Assembly: GCA_022818135.1 (NCBI GenBank)
Contig: JAFMSR010000012.1
Span: 14,088,264 to 14,152,263, forward strand
DNA length: 64,000 nt
Reading direction: 5' to 3'
DNA from: Saxidomus purpurata
Lineage: Eukaryota > Mollusca > Bivalvia > Venerida > Veneridae
The notes under the pieces are model-generated. The model made no database searches and was not told where the DNA came from. It was given only the letters and a program-made list of their open reading frames with translations. The translations under genes and the position numbers were made by a program. Below, in pieces: positions 12,589-24,104 of the stretch; positions within the stretch are counted from its first letter, which is position 1, and every line of letters begins with the position of its first letter.

Positions 12589-12628
12589 ATCACGGACCTA
12601 TATACACATGTGTATATAGGTCCGTGAT
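12589..12628. repeat. Perfect 40-bp palindrome
   Basis: The 20 bases ATCACGGACCTATATACACA are followed immediately by their exact reverse complement with no spacer. A related shorter hairpin occurs at 14414-14441. Perfect spacer-less palindromes of this length are unstable in bacteria and rare by chance, so it is either a recent foldback insertion or part of a repeat family. Confidence 0.9.
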
Positions 12629-13043
12629 ATAATTAAAGTTGTAACATTTTCATGACTTTGTTCTTTTATTCTAAACTTTTTATTACAGATATCGTTGTTT
12701 GTCGCAAGAATTATAATATTATTGCTTATCAATAATTTGTCGTCGTTTTGATGTATGTAATGAAACAAAATTGATTCCGACGCTTGCCTTGAAGTTGGGG
12801 ATAATTAGTGTCACATCTTAATTGAGTAGACACTTATTGCTAATATTAACAAAAGGGTGATGATTGCGATTTTCTACAGTACTGTCATCATGTTTTTCAT
12901 TTTAATGAACCATAAAGTAAGATAATCGGCTAAACAGATGTCATTGGCAATTTACTGTCGAAGTAGTTAAGACAGGATTATTTTAGTGTCAACTTTGCAT
13001 TATTGTATTTATATACTAATAAGTGTTACTTTGTGTGAATGTG

Positions 13044-13151
13044 ATGGCTTCACGTCAAGCTTCTAAACAGGACATGTACTTTCTGGTTCGCTATTGCGTT
13101 GATCAGGAGCTTAACGTCAGAAGCAGGGAATTTTTTAAGACGGAAGATTTG
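13044..13151 (+). CDS. Candidate first coding exon, unknown protein
   Basis: An ATG opens 36 codons (MASRQASKQDMYFLVRYCVD, then a charged stretch ending FFKTEDL) that finish at a good donor, GTAAGA. Codon use and base composition are clearly more gene-like than the flanks, and reading past the donor quickly meets stops. The charged, helical character does not match a family I know. It sits inside the candidate transposon, so it could be the start of an element-encoded protein or a captured host exon. A phase-compatible plus-strand exon candidate lies at 17581-17661, outside the element. Confidence 0.4.
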
Positions 13152-14099
13152 GTAAGAAATCGCATGTTTGTTTTTTTCATCTAAATCACTACTTCATCAG
13201 CATATCTTTTTGTTACATGTGCGCGCCAGTTTATGATTTGTTTTATCCACTCAACTGTTGGGTAAAGCTTCCGTCTATATAATGTCAATGTCAATCAAAA
13301 CTCGCACAGAAATACACAAAAATGTAATAAGATAACGAATTTACATTAGAGAAATAGTAAAAACATATGTTGATGCTTTTTCAAAAAGATTTTTCTAGAC
13401 GATTATGTAGCATTCTGTATTCACTTTATTTCTGCGATATGACTCCTTTTACTACTGTTGATTTTTTCCCCGAATAAATCATTAGTTTAGACATAATTTA
13501 TTGCATTATCTCTTAAGCGGTTATTAAACAAGTCTGTATTTAAGTTACTTCAACCATGTCTTAAACGAGTGTGATAAATATTTACAATTATCGTGCCTTT
13601 AAAATAGAACTGATCTGGTAATAAACTATTTTTATGTTTATACATAATAACAACTTTTTAAAAATTACGCCTGTCACTAAAAAGATAACCATCCTATTTC
13701 CTGAATAAGTTTATTTGTAGAAACTGATCGTCATACTTTGCGACAAAAACAATATGTTTGTTATAAATATAAAGAACTGACAAATTATTTGCCGTCTGAA
13801 TGTACAACAAATCGGCATCAACTCTTTTAAATGTACGGTACTATATTAAATTTCTAAAGTTGACATTTCCAGCTTTCAATTTGGTGAATTTCGTACGGTG
13901 CAGAACTGGTCATGATCTGCACTGATTGAAAATTCATGCAGAACAATTGCTGCTAGCAGTAAAATTGTTACTTTATCAAAACAACAATCTCTCAGCGCTG
14001 ACTGCATCCACATAATCAGTAGATAAATGTAAGAACTAAACTTCACAAACATACAAGTAACAGCCTAAATACTGTACGTCCATTTATCGACTCCTACAT

Positions 14100-14245
14100 T
14101 GTGAGAGCTCGAATCGGGGGCACAACCGGTTTCTGTACGTACATGCATATCGATTCCTACACTCGATGTTAGACACCAACATTTTACCAACTACCTGTGA
14201 GCTATGAACCGGGATCACAACCAGCTTTTGTACTGTAGGTGTTTG
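14100..14245 (-). repeat. Diverged direct repeat with tRNA-like look (SINE fragment)
   Basis: Two related stretches (GCTCGAATCGGGGGCACAAC near 14108 and GTGAGCTATGAACCGGGATC near 14199) sit ~95 bases apart. On the minus strand the part between them reads like a decayed tRNA-derived SINE head (GTAGTTGGTAAAATGTTGG, then a degenerate B-box-like block). It is too degraded to assign a tRNA type. Confidence 0.3.
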
Positions 14246-14413
14246 ATGTTTTATGAAAATAATTAAGATGATTTTTTAAAAGATCGCACTGTTGAAAGTA
14301 AAATTTAGTGACGTAACATCAAACATTGTGGTACACACATGTAACATTTACCCCTCGTGCTAAGGTTTGGTTTCAAAACAGTTAAATTTGATTTGAACTG
14401 AATTACAATTCAA

Positions 14414-14441
14414 CACGGACCTATGTGTATATAGGTCCGTG
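14414..14441. repeat. Short hairpin related to the 40-bp palindrome at 12.6 kb
   Basis: CACGGACCTAT and ATAGGTCCGTG face each other across a few bases. The arms are the same as the outer arms of the perfect palindrome at 12589-12628. Confidence 0.8.
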
Positions 14442-14514
14442 AATTCAAGAAGGAAAGTACATCCGTTCCAGCCGTATTATGGTCGTTCTAACAGACGGGC
14501 AGTTTACCTTATTG

Positions 14515-15194
14515 CAGTAAAACCGTATATAGCGACTCCGGATATAACGTAACTTCGGATATAACGAACAGTTCTTTTGGGCCCAACTTTTCCTTTTTTG
14601 TTTAATGTAAAAAAGATGCGGTTATATCGTACTCCGTTTATAAGGAAACTTCGGATAAAGTCTCTCACTTCACATGTATAACCTTTTGATAAACTAGTTA
14701 AAAAGAGAATACCAACACAATTGCTAAGTAAAATGTTAAAAGTGATAATATTTTTAGTAAACAATTATAAGCGTTTCTTTAAAAGCATGCAGACCTGGTG
14801 AAATCCCATTTTGGGAGAGAAAAAAACATGTTAAATATTCAAGTTTTGGCAATTAAGCGAAAATCGGCCTCATTCAATTGTATCAAATACAAATTTTTTT
14901 TTGTTTCAGTTTGCCAATGAAAACATGAACCGTCTTTTTAATGCTTTGCAATTATTTTATATACGGATATAGAAAAGGAAAACAGTTATAGATATTTATA
15001 ACTGTTCAAAAGGTGGTAGAAAAATCAAAAGCAACTGTAAGTTGATGGTTGGGATTTGACTATAAAAACTTGTTCGATTTGTATTTTAGTTCGATATATA
15101 TAAAGGAACGTCGATATATGGATATAAGGAACTCAATGATATAAGGAACACATTTAATAGATCCCGGAGAGTTCGTTATAAGCATAATTTACTG
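14515..15194. mobile_element. pogo/Tigger-like non-autonomous element
   Basis: The left end begins CAGTAAAACCGTATATAGCG, followed by repeats of GGATATAACG. The right end, reverse-complemented, begins CAGTAAATTATGC, then TTATAACGAACTCTCCGGG. The CAGTAAA start and serial 'ATATAACGAAC' motifs are characteristic of pogo/Tigger-group termini (from knowledge of the group). A TA follows the right end, but the left flank is TTG, so the target duplication is no longer intact. There is no transposase frame. It is nested within the larger candidate transposon. Confidence 0.6.
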
Positions 15195-15380
15195 TATACC
15201 GGTACTATGTTTTCTCACACCGTCGGTACTAGGCTCAATTTATGTGGGCTCAAGTCAGTGGCTCTTACCACTAGAACAGTACGTGCGTAAATAAAAGTTA
15301 TATGTCCGTGTGTTATCATTCTCTTTCAGTGATAAACATGTACATATCAACGTTTCATGATAACTGCTTGAGACACGAAT

Positions 15381-15457
<77 letters not shown>
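15381..15457. repeat. (GA)n microsatellite
   Basis: An almost uninterrupted run of AG dinucleotides spans ~77 bases, with one imperfect unit at the start. Confidence 0.95.
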
Positions 15458-15458
<1 letters not shown>

Positions 15459-17305
15459 TTAGGATATACTTTGTATATATAAAGTGTCATTACCGCATAC
15501 ATTATACATGTACATAGAGATTTGTATTCTCACCTACGAGGTACAAATTTCCGCCCAATACCGGTGAAAATAACCTTATACTTAATTGCGATCTCTCATC
15601 GCTGCCGGGCTATTTTTACGTAAATTAAAAAGCAGCAAGCACATCACATACATACGAAAATATGATTGTAAAACTATTTTAAAAAAATAAACATAGGGTT
15701 GTGGGTATTCTTTTTCTTAGTTAGATCATTTTCTATCCATTTATAGCAGTTTTGAAGTAGAATTCGAGAAAAAGCTGTTTATTAATTTTTCATCCCCATT
15801 CTGTATTTACACTTATTTCTGCTTACTTGCGTGAAAATAAATCTACCATGTCCATTAAGTAGTGGATAAGTAAATCCCATTCTCATGTATTTCAGCGTTA
15901 ATTTACATTAAATACTTAGTTCTGTTGTGATCCTTTTAAGCATCTTTTTTTCAATTATCAACAGTTAAAAGTGATCACGATGCTTTAATATTATTCTTAA
16001 CATTTTTCTTTTTGGTCGTACTCTGTCATTCAATGTAGTATTTGTCGATCTCTGCATTAAGATAATTCATTCAAAATAACCGTATGGGTTGAGGTATTTC
16101 TTTTCATCTCACAGTTCTAAAACACGGTTCTACACACAGGTTACTAAAACTTACTGGTATACACAGTACATAAGTAATTACTAAAAACATTTAAGACTGA
16201 AATTTTATTGGTTACAATATGGAATACATTGTACATCATTATTGAAAAACACAGTTTTATACATATGTACAATGCAATATAGACATATTTTTATTTCATC
16301 GCTTTTACCTGTATAGAAAATGACATGCCGCATAACGTCGCGACACGCGGCATCACTCGGCGGGACTCGTTGTCGCGCTTGAATGCGCTTGATTGCTATT
16401 TTGTCTTTCAGATGCGGCAATTGAATGCCGCATACATTTTGCGATGTCGCGTCACGCGTTTGATTTCCCGCCGCATCTCCATGCTTTCAGACTCTTATTT
16501 ACATGCCGCATGGACGCATATGCGTGGGGTTTCGCCTGTGCTGTACTGTACCTGTAGAATCGCGCTTAGCATGAATTCACCGAAAATATCGCTAAAATAA
16601 GAAGCCTGCAAATAATTCTAATCACAAGGTATATAATTTAGATAAGATAACTTCTAAATACATTTTCTACTGTTACCGTCATGGTGTTATATCTTTAGTT
16701 GCACTTTTATTTCTAGAGACTGATACCATTTATTCTGGAAAATCTTTCTTTAATATAGACACTCACATAGATGGCCTTGTGTCCTGCACATCAAACAAAT
16801 CTAATTGATGCAATTACTACGTCTGCATCTACATTCACCCTAGACCACTGTCTTAAATATCATCGTCTGTATGTTGTGAGATGCCGTTTGTTAAAGGTTT
16901 TTATTTCTTGGACATGATGAATATTTATGTTTGTTTTACATTGAGATAATAAAAACTAAAATAAGAAAAGTCTTTGGCGTTTGTCAATGTCATATTTAGA
17001 CTCACTGCTGGACTGATGAAATTCATCTGTGTACTGTACAGAACAAAAGTGCCCCCAAAAATCGCATTTTTAAACAACCTCTACAATAACAGAAAATGTA
17101 GTGCTTTGTAAAATTAGTTTGACACCTTATTAAATTTCCGAACAAAACAGATCTCCCACCAACTTATGTACTGACAATCTCAGAAAAGTAAATCAAATAC
17201 TATGTGATTTCTGTGACAAAATGACATCAATACCCCTTTGGGAAACGGTTTGTAACAATGTTTGATACAATTTGTAAAGATGTACAAGTACAAGACTTTA
17301 TTTGA

Positions 17306-17354
17306 AGTTTTAGAGCTATTTACAGTTTTAGAGCTGTTTACAGTTTTAGAGCTA
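17306..17354. repeat. 18-bp tandem repeat (CAGTTTTAGAGCTGTTTA)
   Basis: Three adjacent copies of GTTTTAGAGCT plus spacer recur every 18 bases. Confidence 0.75.
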
Positions 17355-17580
17355 CATGTATTTCAAAACTTTAACATAACAAGTAGCTTAGCAGGAAAAA
17401 ACAAATATGTTTACTCAATTAATTAATTTGATTGCAATACTATTGTAAAAATACCAAAATAGTATCTAACATCTATTGCATGAAGTAAGTAAACATCAAG
17501 GAGACTCCCGTTTTTAATATGCTTTACCAAGCTGCTTTATATTTTCTATACTTAATTGATCCTAAAATTTATGTTTGTAG

Positions 17581-17661
17581 GCAGGAGCAGAATCGTACTT
17601 CTGCCAAACGGTTACATGCGCTTACATTAAAAAGAAGAAAAAAAGAAACTTTGATGGACTG
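17581..17661 (+). CDS. Candidate internal exon, unknown protein
   Basis: A TTTATGTTTGTAG acceptor is followed by 27 open codons (AGAESYFCQTVTCAYIKKK, then lysine/arginine-rich, ending NFDGL) and a GTAAAC donor. Both ends are phase 0, matching the donor phase of the candidate first exon at 13044-13151. The two could be spliced together in a small plus-strand gene, nested in what may be an intron of the minus-strand receptor gene. I do not recognise the protein. The basic cluster (KKKKKR) could be a nuclear localisation or nucleic-acid-binding patch. Confidence 0.3.
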
Positions 17662-20600
17662 GTAAACTAATCGAAGATTAGTGTCGAGGTAGACAACAGA
17701 TTCTTTGGCAAATCTAGACAATGCTTACCCAATTAGGTTACAGTAAACTTCCTTTTTCACTTCAGTACTAAAGAGTGACAAAAGTTGTTTTCACAATTTT
17801 ATTCCATAACTACAACGTTAAGTCTAAGAATTGTATGGTTTAAATACATAAATACTATTTTCAATTTGTTTCCTATAGTAAAAAAAAAGTCAGATCAAAG
17901 CTGAAATTAATACCGCTTTGTGGTTCTAGAATTAACAGTAATTTGTTCGATTAATTTTAATATACATATAAATAACCCGTCCAAAAATCATTGTACGTTA
18001 CAAAATATTGAATAAATTGCAGTATCGTTCGAAATGCTCATTTCCCGGTTAAATGACATTTATGTTATGAATCACTAGGCAGTTTGGCAAATAATCATTG
18101 AAGACGAATGAAAGATGTCAAATCATGTTTACAGTAGAGATTTACAGATTTTTCAAAACGTCAGACAACCGATAAATTGCCCACAAGAGGTGTAATGTGA
18201 ATCCATGTTTGAGTGGGCTTGTAAAAATATGAATGAGATTTTTACGGGAGAACTTTAATGGTTTTGCATAAAATAGATGTTCTATGGAAATGTCTGAATG
18301 CTGTATGTGGTTTCAAATAGAAAAGAAGCCTTTACTTAATTGGCCAAATCAAAATAAAAGGAAATTCAAGTAATTTCAGTAGTATAGTCTGTTTCTCATA
18401 AAGCATGCAGATTCCCGTTCTAAACGAGATCTCATTAAATGAGCACGGATTGTGTTATTTTAATACTTTTGGATAGCAAACCGTATTTGTCGCTTCTTGC
18501 GTTCTTTGAACTCTTAACATTTATTGCATGCTTGTAATAAAAAGAGTTAGTTACAAATGAGAAGGTAAAATATGTAGTAAAATCTGAGTAAATGACAAGA
18601 AATATGAAATACAACGTATAGAAAAAAATAGTACAAAACTCCAAATTTATTATTTATACATACCATAAATTAATTAACACTTTTAAACTGTACACTGTAT
18701 TTTCTGTTTTGGAGAAGCTTGTTTACCCACAAGTATAAAAAATTCATGTATAAAGAAAGTTTTTATCATAACTACACAAATTACTAAATTTCTACAGATA
18801 TTTGGTCAGTTTCAAAGCTAACACAAACAACTTTAATTTTACTTTCTTTTCTAGTTACGTGTTTAGAAAACCACTAGTTGTAATCATGTTGACGTGAAAA
18901 AGTAACAAACACGTCGATGATTATGATAACCCTATTCAGTTTAAAAAGAAACTTGAAACTTCAGTAACTCCTTACTTTGATGCATCTGCTAGAAAACGAA
19001 GAAACAGTGCCTGATCTAATGAATGTTTTCGTTCCTAATTTATACCAAGCTTTTGACTGTGGAAACTAAATCAAACTTAGATATAGAAAAGGAAATCAAA
19101 AATGATAAAAATAAAAAGGGGTTTCAGCACAACTTCCAAATAATATGCAAACTGCACATAAATGTGTTGCATAGACGGTATAGGACTTTTGATTTAATAC
19201 AAATCTAGTAAATCTTGTCCCTGTTTTTGTGGGTGCGAGTTTAAAGCAGGGATTTTGAAGCAACTACAAAAACATATTGTTTGTTTTCGATTCGAACTAT
19301 CTTATTGTTTTTTTTATACTTGGTTTTATTGTTTTTGTCAATTTACTGTTACAATGTAAATAATTCGATCTTGTCAGCATTACAGCAAAGTACAAAACAC
19401 TTTAGATAAGTATGTTAACCTTGTAGAGATGACTTTTGTGAAAAGAATCAACTTAGATAACATTATTTCAGTAATCAATTCTCGAAAATGCCTATTTTTG
19501 AAATTGGATCGCTCCCTCCCGAGAACACTTTTGTCCGGTGCAATATCGTAAAAGTCTTATTTCTTGCCAATCCTTTCTACAAATTGCTGACAAAAGCAAT
19601 TCAACAGTAACAAAACAACAATTGCAAAATCAAATGTAAAGGTGAAATTCGTACTTGCTTGTTTAAGATATGCTTAAATAAATAAAACAGACTGTGTGAG
19701 CTACAATCATAACATCTAATCTTTTTTTCTGTTGTAAATTTATGAGCATTTTGAATTACTACATGAAAGACACAGATAGCAAAAATAGGGTATTGCTGTT
19801 TTTCTTTATCTGGTGTGACTTGTTAGGCCCCGAATGCATGTGTACCCTTGCAACTTCCTACTAACCGAAAACAACAACAACAAAACAACAAACAAAAATA
19901 AATAGAACTCAAGACAGTTAGCGACAAACAAGGAAATTGATCAATTAATGCATGTACATGTATCTTATTTGCCACTGTGCGAAAAAACTCAGTTTTATGA
20001 AAAGGGTATGCCCTAAGATTGTCAAAGATTCAAATTCATACAAATAAAGGAAATGTATAATTTTTATCAGAAAAATGCTAATATTATATTGTAATATTTG
20101 TTAGAATAGTTTATAATTCAAAGAACGTTTATGAAATACTTAAAATTGTAAGTAATATAGGGTAGAAATAAAGTCAAATTTCTTTAAAGTTAAATTACCT
20201 TTCAAAATGGTCACATTGGTTTACAGTTGAGAATGACGCTCAAAGCACAGTGGATGCTTTAAAAACATATAAGAATATAAGTTTTACAAAGTTATTTCTG
20301 TTCTTGACAAATGCATATTAAGATATACATAATCGAAAGGCAGTATTTTTTATATTTTGACTAGGATAGTCAAAAAAGATTTTTACAGATCTCCTCTATA
20401 TTCAATGTGAATGAAACTGTTATACAAATCGTTATTTTTGGATTATAACTATGGCAATGTTTATTATTCTAGGAGTATAAATCACTGATTAATGTTTGAT
20501 TTAAAATTTTGATGGTCACTTTGAACGGTAGTATCACTTTAAATCAGACATTTTTACACTAAATTATTTTATACGAACAAGCGTTTCTGTTAAATTTCTT

Positions 20601-21640
20601 TGTTAAATATGCATAAACAGGTTTATTATTGTTCTGAGAAAACACAATGTCTGATGACTTCAAATAGAACACGTGCACTTCATTCCACACCTGTACCATA
20701 ATGTTTTGCTGCCTTAATTCTGTAATCACTTAAAGAAATAGACTTTTAGAAGTTTGAAACTTTGACATAGTGCTAGGGGTAAACGGTCAAAGCTGGACAT
20801 CTCTTGACTTAATATCTGGCTACTTACGGCTTTTGTTAATACATATATATATATTTGTTTTACCGCTCACTGACAAGGAATGTTTTGGCAAGCAATATTC
20901 TTACTGACAGCTTTAACGTTCTATACTTTTTATTTTCTTCAGTGTTATTCATTTGTATGTATATGAAAATTTATCAAATAAACAAAATAATAAATTCACT
21001 TTCATGGTACAGTTTTTATGAAACTAGATTCGATGTAATTTCTCCTTCAATGCTGAAAGTACAATAAAAATAGATATATATTTTGATGATAGTTACATGC
21101 AATGATCTCAATTTATTAATAACTTTACTTTTGAGGAAAAAAATACTTATTTAAAGTGACATCATGCGCATCTTACTGCACATAGTGTATTTTTGTGACA
21201 GTTTTATAAAAGCATTTTTCGGTTGCTTTGCATTTAAATGATAATGCCGCATTTGAAGTTGGTGTTTTAAAAATTAAGAAATTGGACTAATAAAATATTA
21301 CTTCCCTTCTTCACAGTGATCTCCCTTGAGTTTTTGTCGTTGTTGGTAGAGATTTTAGCAGTTGAATGGAAGCAACTCCTGCATGCAGTTGTTGTTTTTT
21401 TTTAAATTGACTCTTCCAGTGAAAATAGGAAAAGTAATATGTGGAATGCTATTTATTTCGTACTGGTAGCAGGAAGAGTTTGGTGTTTTGGGTTAAAAGC
21501 TATAATTTCCTCTACCCTTTTTACACACACCTATTTCAGCTGCATATTTCCACTTTAACAATTACATAGCATCAAAAAGAAGTAGACTTTTCGATTATCA
21601 GCATGCCTTTTACTTGAAATTACGTTTGTGTTCCACGTCA
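17662..21640. other. AT-rich non-coding sequence
   Basis: I found no supported exon on either strand. Possible weak acceptors with short open codons near 18970-19020 do not keep phase with the upstream candidate exon. A minus-strand frame around 20580-20730 stays open for ~67 codons but shows no motif. Confidence 0.35.
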
Positions 21641-21808
21641 AGATTGATCTTGAAATTGATCTGCTGTGTCAGTCAAATACAGAACAGAGCATCCCTTGAT
21701 TGGGCTGTCAATAAATGGATGGAACAAGTCCACTGAATGTAATAGCTCATTGATCCAACGTTTTTCACTCCATGTTCGAATCAACGATTTAATGCTTGCT
21801 TGATAACA
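21641..21808 (-). other. Unassigned 56-codon open stretch or conserved non-coding candidate next to the gap
   Basis: On the minus strand this stays open with unusually balanced amino acids (for example RWINELLHSVDLFHPF), ending at TGA. On the plus strand the same bases contain TGATTG...CTGTCA and AAGATTGATCTTGAAATTGAT, which resemble PBX/MEIS-type and paired TCF-like sites. It could be an exon interrupted by the assembly gap or a regulatory element. Neither can be decided from one genome. Confidence 0.25.
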
Positions 21809-21828
21809 TCAAATTTATGTTATCAAGA

Positions 21829-22328
21829 NNNNNNNNNNNNNNNNNNNNNNNNNNNNNNNNNNNNNNNNNNNNNNNNNNNNNNNNNNNNNNNNNNNNNNNN
21901 NNNNNNNNNNNNNNNNNNNNNNNNNNNNNNNNNNNNNNNNNNNNNNNNNNNNNNNNNNNNNNNNNNNNNNNNNNNNNNNNNNNNNNNNNNNNNNNNNNNN
22001 NNNNNNNNNNNNNNNNNNNNNNNNNNNNNNNNNNNNNNNNNNNNNNNNNNNNNNNNNNNNNNNNNNNNNNNNNNNNNNNNNNNNNNNNNNNNNNNNNNNN
22101 NNNNNNNNNNNNNNNNNNNNNNNNNNNNNNNNNNNNNNNNNNNNNNNNNNNNNNNNNNNNNNNNNNNNNNNNNNNNNNNNNNNNNNNNNNNNNNNNNNNN
22201 NNNNNNNNNNNNNNNNNNNNNNNNNNNNNNNNNNNNNNNNNNNNNNNNNNNNNNNNNNNNNNNNNNNNNNNNNNNNNNNNNNNNNNNNNNNNNNNNNNNN
22301 NNNNNNNNNNNNNNNNNNNNNNNNNNNN
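21829..22328. other. Assembly gap (500 N)
   Basis: Exactly 500 N, the same size as the gap at 53.5 kb. This suggests a fixed-size placeholder at a scaffold join rather than a measured distance, so orientation and order across it are not guaranteed by the sequence. Confidence 0.95.
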
Positions 22329-23513
22329 GGTACAAAAAAGGAGTTTATTCAATATTTGAACAATTGTAATCAGCAGGCAATAATGAACACGCACCGTAGT
22401 TGTTGCTCTTATATGCACTTATATCAGGGTACAAACAAACACAAAAATATTGATTTTTAAATGTCTTGTATATTTGTTTATTGCGTGTCAAAACATAACA
22501 ATGTGAAAATGCAATAAAATCAATCTGCTGACTTTCATAACCAAACTACTCTATAAATAAAAGAAATAATTTTAGGAGCTGGTAACATTATATTTTCGTG
22601 CACGGGTTTTATTTAAACCTCAACAACTTAACAAAAGGGAATTTTCAATAAGTTCTGCATTGCATGCTTGAACTTTTTTTGAACCAGGTTAATCAGTATC
22701 ACGATTCGCAATAGAACGAGCATTTCAAATTCATGAACACCTCATATTTGTTTATCAACCTATCTCTTTCTTAAAAAGCATACGATAACCCCGAATTCTG
22801 TTTATATATAGGATATTTATAGAGTATATAAAATATATGTTGAAAAATAACAAAAGAAATCTATCAAAAAATGCTAAACTAAGGTAAAGATGACCTTCAC
22901 GTGACAAGATACTGACGATCGACGTCACAATGTAACTCTAAAGACAAACGAACTATTTTTTCTAGACACATTGAGATTATATAACACTTATTTAAAAGCA
23001 TTCCCAGACTGCTATATCATACAGATCAACAGACAGCAAGGGAAACTTTCCTACTTTTCTTGTTAATAGTTTTAAGACGTCAATGGTAGCTATCATTACC
23101 ACATAGCCGAATATCATTTATGCAAGAGTTATTCCCCTTTTCATTCTTCTGGTAGCCTTATTCATCCGTATGAAATGTCCAATTTTTCAGTTTTTGTTTG
23201 GAATGGATTTTCAGATCAATGAATTGACCATTTCGAGTTTTTCCTATAGTTTGACAAGATTGTATCGTTGTTTCAAAACAACTACATTTTCATTTTACTT
23301 GCGACACATAGCAAAACTTAATAGTTTGACTGGCTGGCCAACAGCTGCAGAACAGTTTTATTCCATTTGGTAATACTTGAAGTTGACATACTTAGTTTTA
23401 GCTAGATGTAATTACTACATTAACATGCGCATTTCCCATTAATGCTTTAAAGAACAATAACTGTCGAATCAAGCCGCCCAGATGGCGTGTGACAAAGATG
23501 AAAATATAGTTTG
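22329..23513. other. AT-rich non-coding sequence
   Basis: No supported gene. A 67-codon plus frame at 23170-23373 has no recognised motif. Confidence 0.35.
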
Positions 23514-23737
23514 CACGACTAAATAAGGTTTACGAGCCGGTGAAGTGACATTGACGAATATATATTATGCATGACTGAATAAGGTCTACCAGCTGGTGAA
23601 GTGACATTGACGAATATATATAATTCACGACTGAATAAGGTCTGCCAGCTGGTGGAGTAACATTGACGAATATATATTATGCACGACTGAATAATGTTTA
23701 CCTGCTGGTGAAATGACAACGACAATAAATTATTGTG
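23514..23737. repeat. 56-bp tandem repeat, four copies
   Basis: CACGACTGAATAAGGTCTAC-type starts recur at 23514, 23570, 23626 and 23682, each followed by CAGCTGGTGAAGTGACATTG. The last copy is the most diverged. An open minus-strand frame here simply reflects a repeat length that is not a multiple of three meeting few stops. Confidence 0.9.
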
Positions 23738-24104
23738 TACTCTACCAGCTCTTTATTCTAGGTAAAGAAAATTGCTCTTCCTGCTCGTTTAAACCGATAA
23801 TAATGCGAAGTTAATTTACAACACGGTCCCATGACAATAAAGTATTTAGCTTAAACGTGTCTTATAATGGCCCACTATGTAATTACTTTGTGGTGACAAG
23901 TAATTATCAGTGGATCCTGGTTTTTGTCCGTATGGAGACATATTGGTGAGACTCTTATCTAATTCACTTTTTTATTCATATCTAAATTCATATTACTTGC
24001 GTCATATGAGAAGGATCTCAAATGACCAAAGGTACATTGGTTTCTTTGTTTGGTTACGAAATGACATTTTTTAGTACTTTCGATTTTAAGCTAACCTGGC
24101 AAGT

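Larger units (their letters stand above)
12247..16554. mobile_element. Candidate 4.3-kb DNA transposon with 22-bp TIRs, TA flanks and subterminal GCGGCAT clusters
   Basis: The left end at 12247-12268 and the reverse complement of 16533-16554 agree at 21 of 22 bases; both start CA(T/G)GTACAGTAC and finish AGCACAGGCG. Each end is preceded or followed by TA (12245-12246 and 16555-16556), consistent with a TA target duplication as in Tc1/mariner/pogo-type elements. Inside each end is a CpG-rich block (about 12275-12420 and 16320-16535) holding at least ten GCGGCAT/ATGCCGC motifs in both orientations, like the subterminal transposase-binding repeats of several DNA transposon groups. The interior is AT-rich. 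It holds an exon-like ORF (13044-13151), a nested pogo-like element (14515-15194), two short palindromes and a long GA tract. No DDE transposase was recognised, so the copy is probably non-autonomous or decayed. Confidence 0.65.

Noticed and set aside
18963..19020. Short plus-strand exon following a CAG or TAG acceptor
   Set aside because: The open part is under 20 codons and the two possible acceptors give incompatible frames.
20580..20730. About 67 open minus-strand codons after an ATTACAG acceptor-like site
   Set aside because: Balanced residues but no motif, no donor and no supporting neighbour; chance openness is plausible.
21789..22418. Open frames of 170-209 codons through the first gap
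   Set aside because: They are almost entirely N and exist only because N does not create stop codons.
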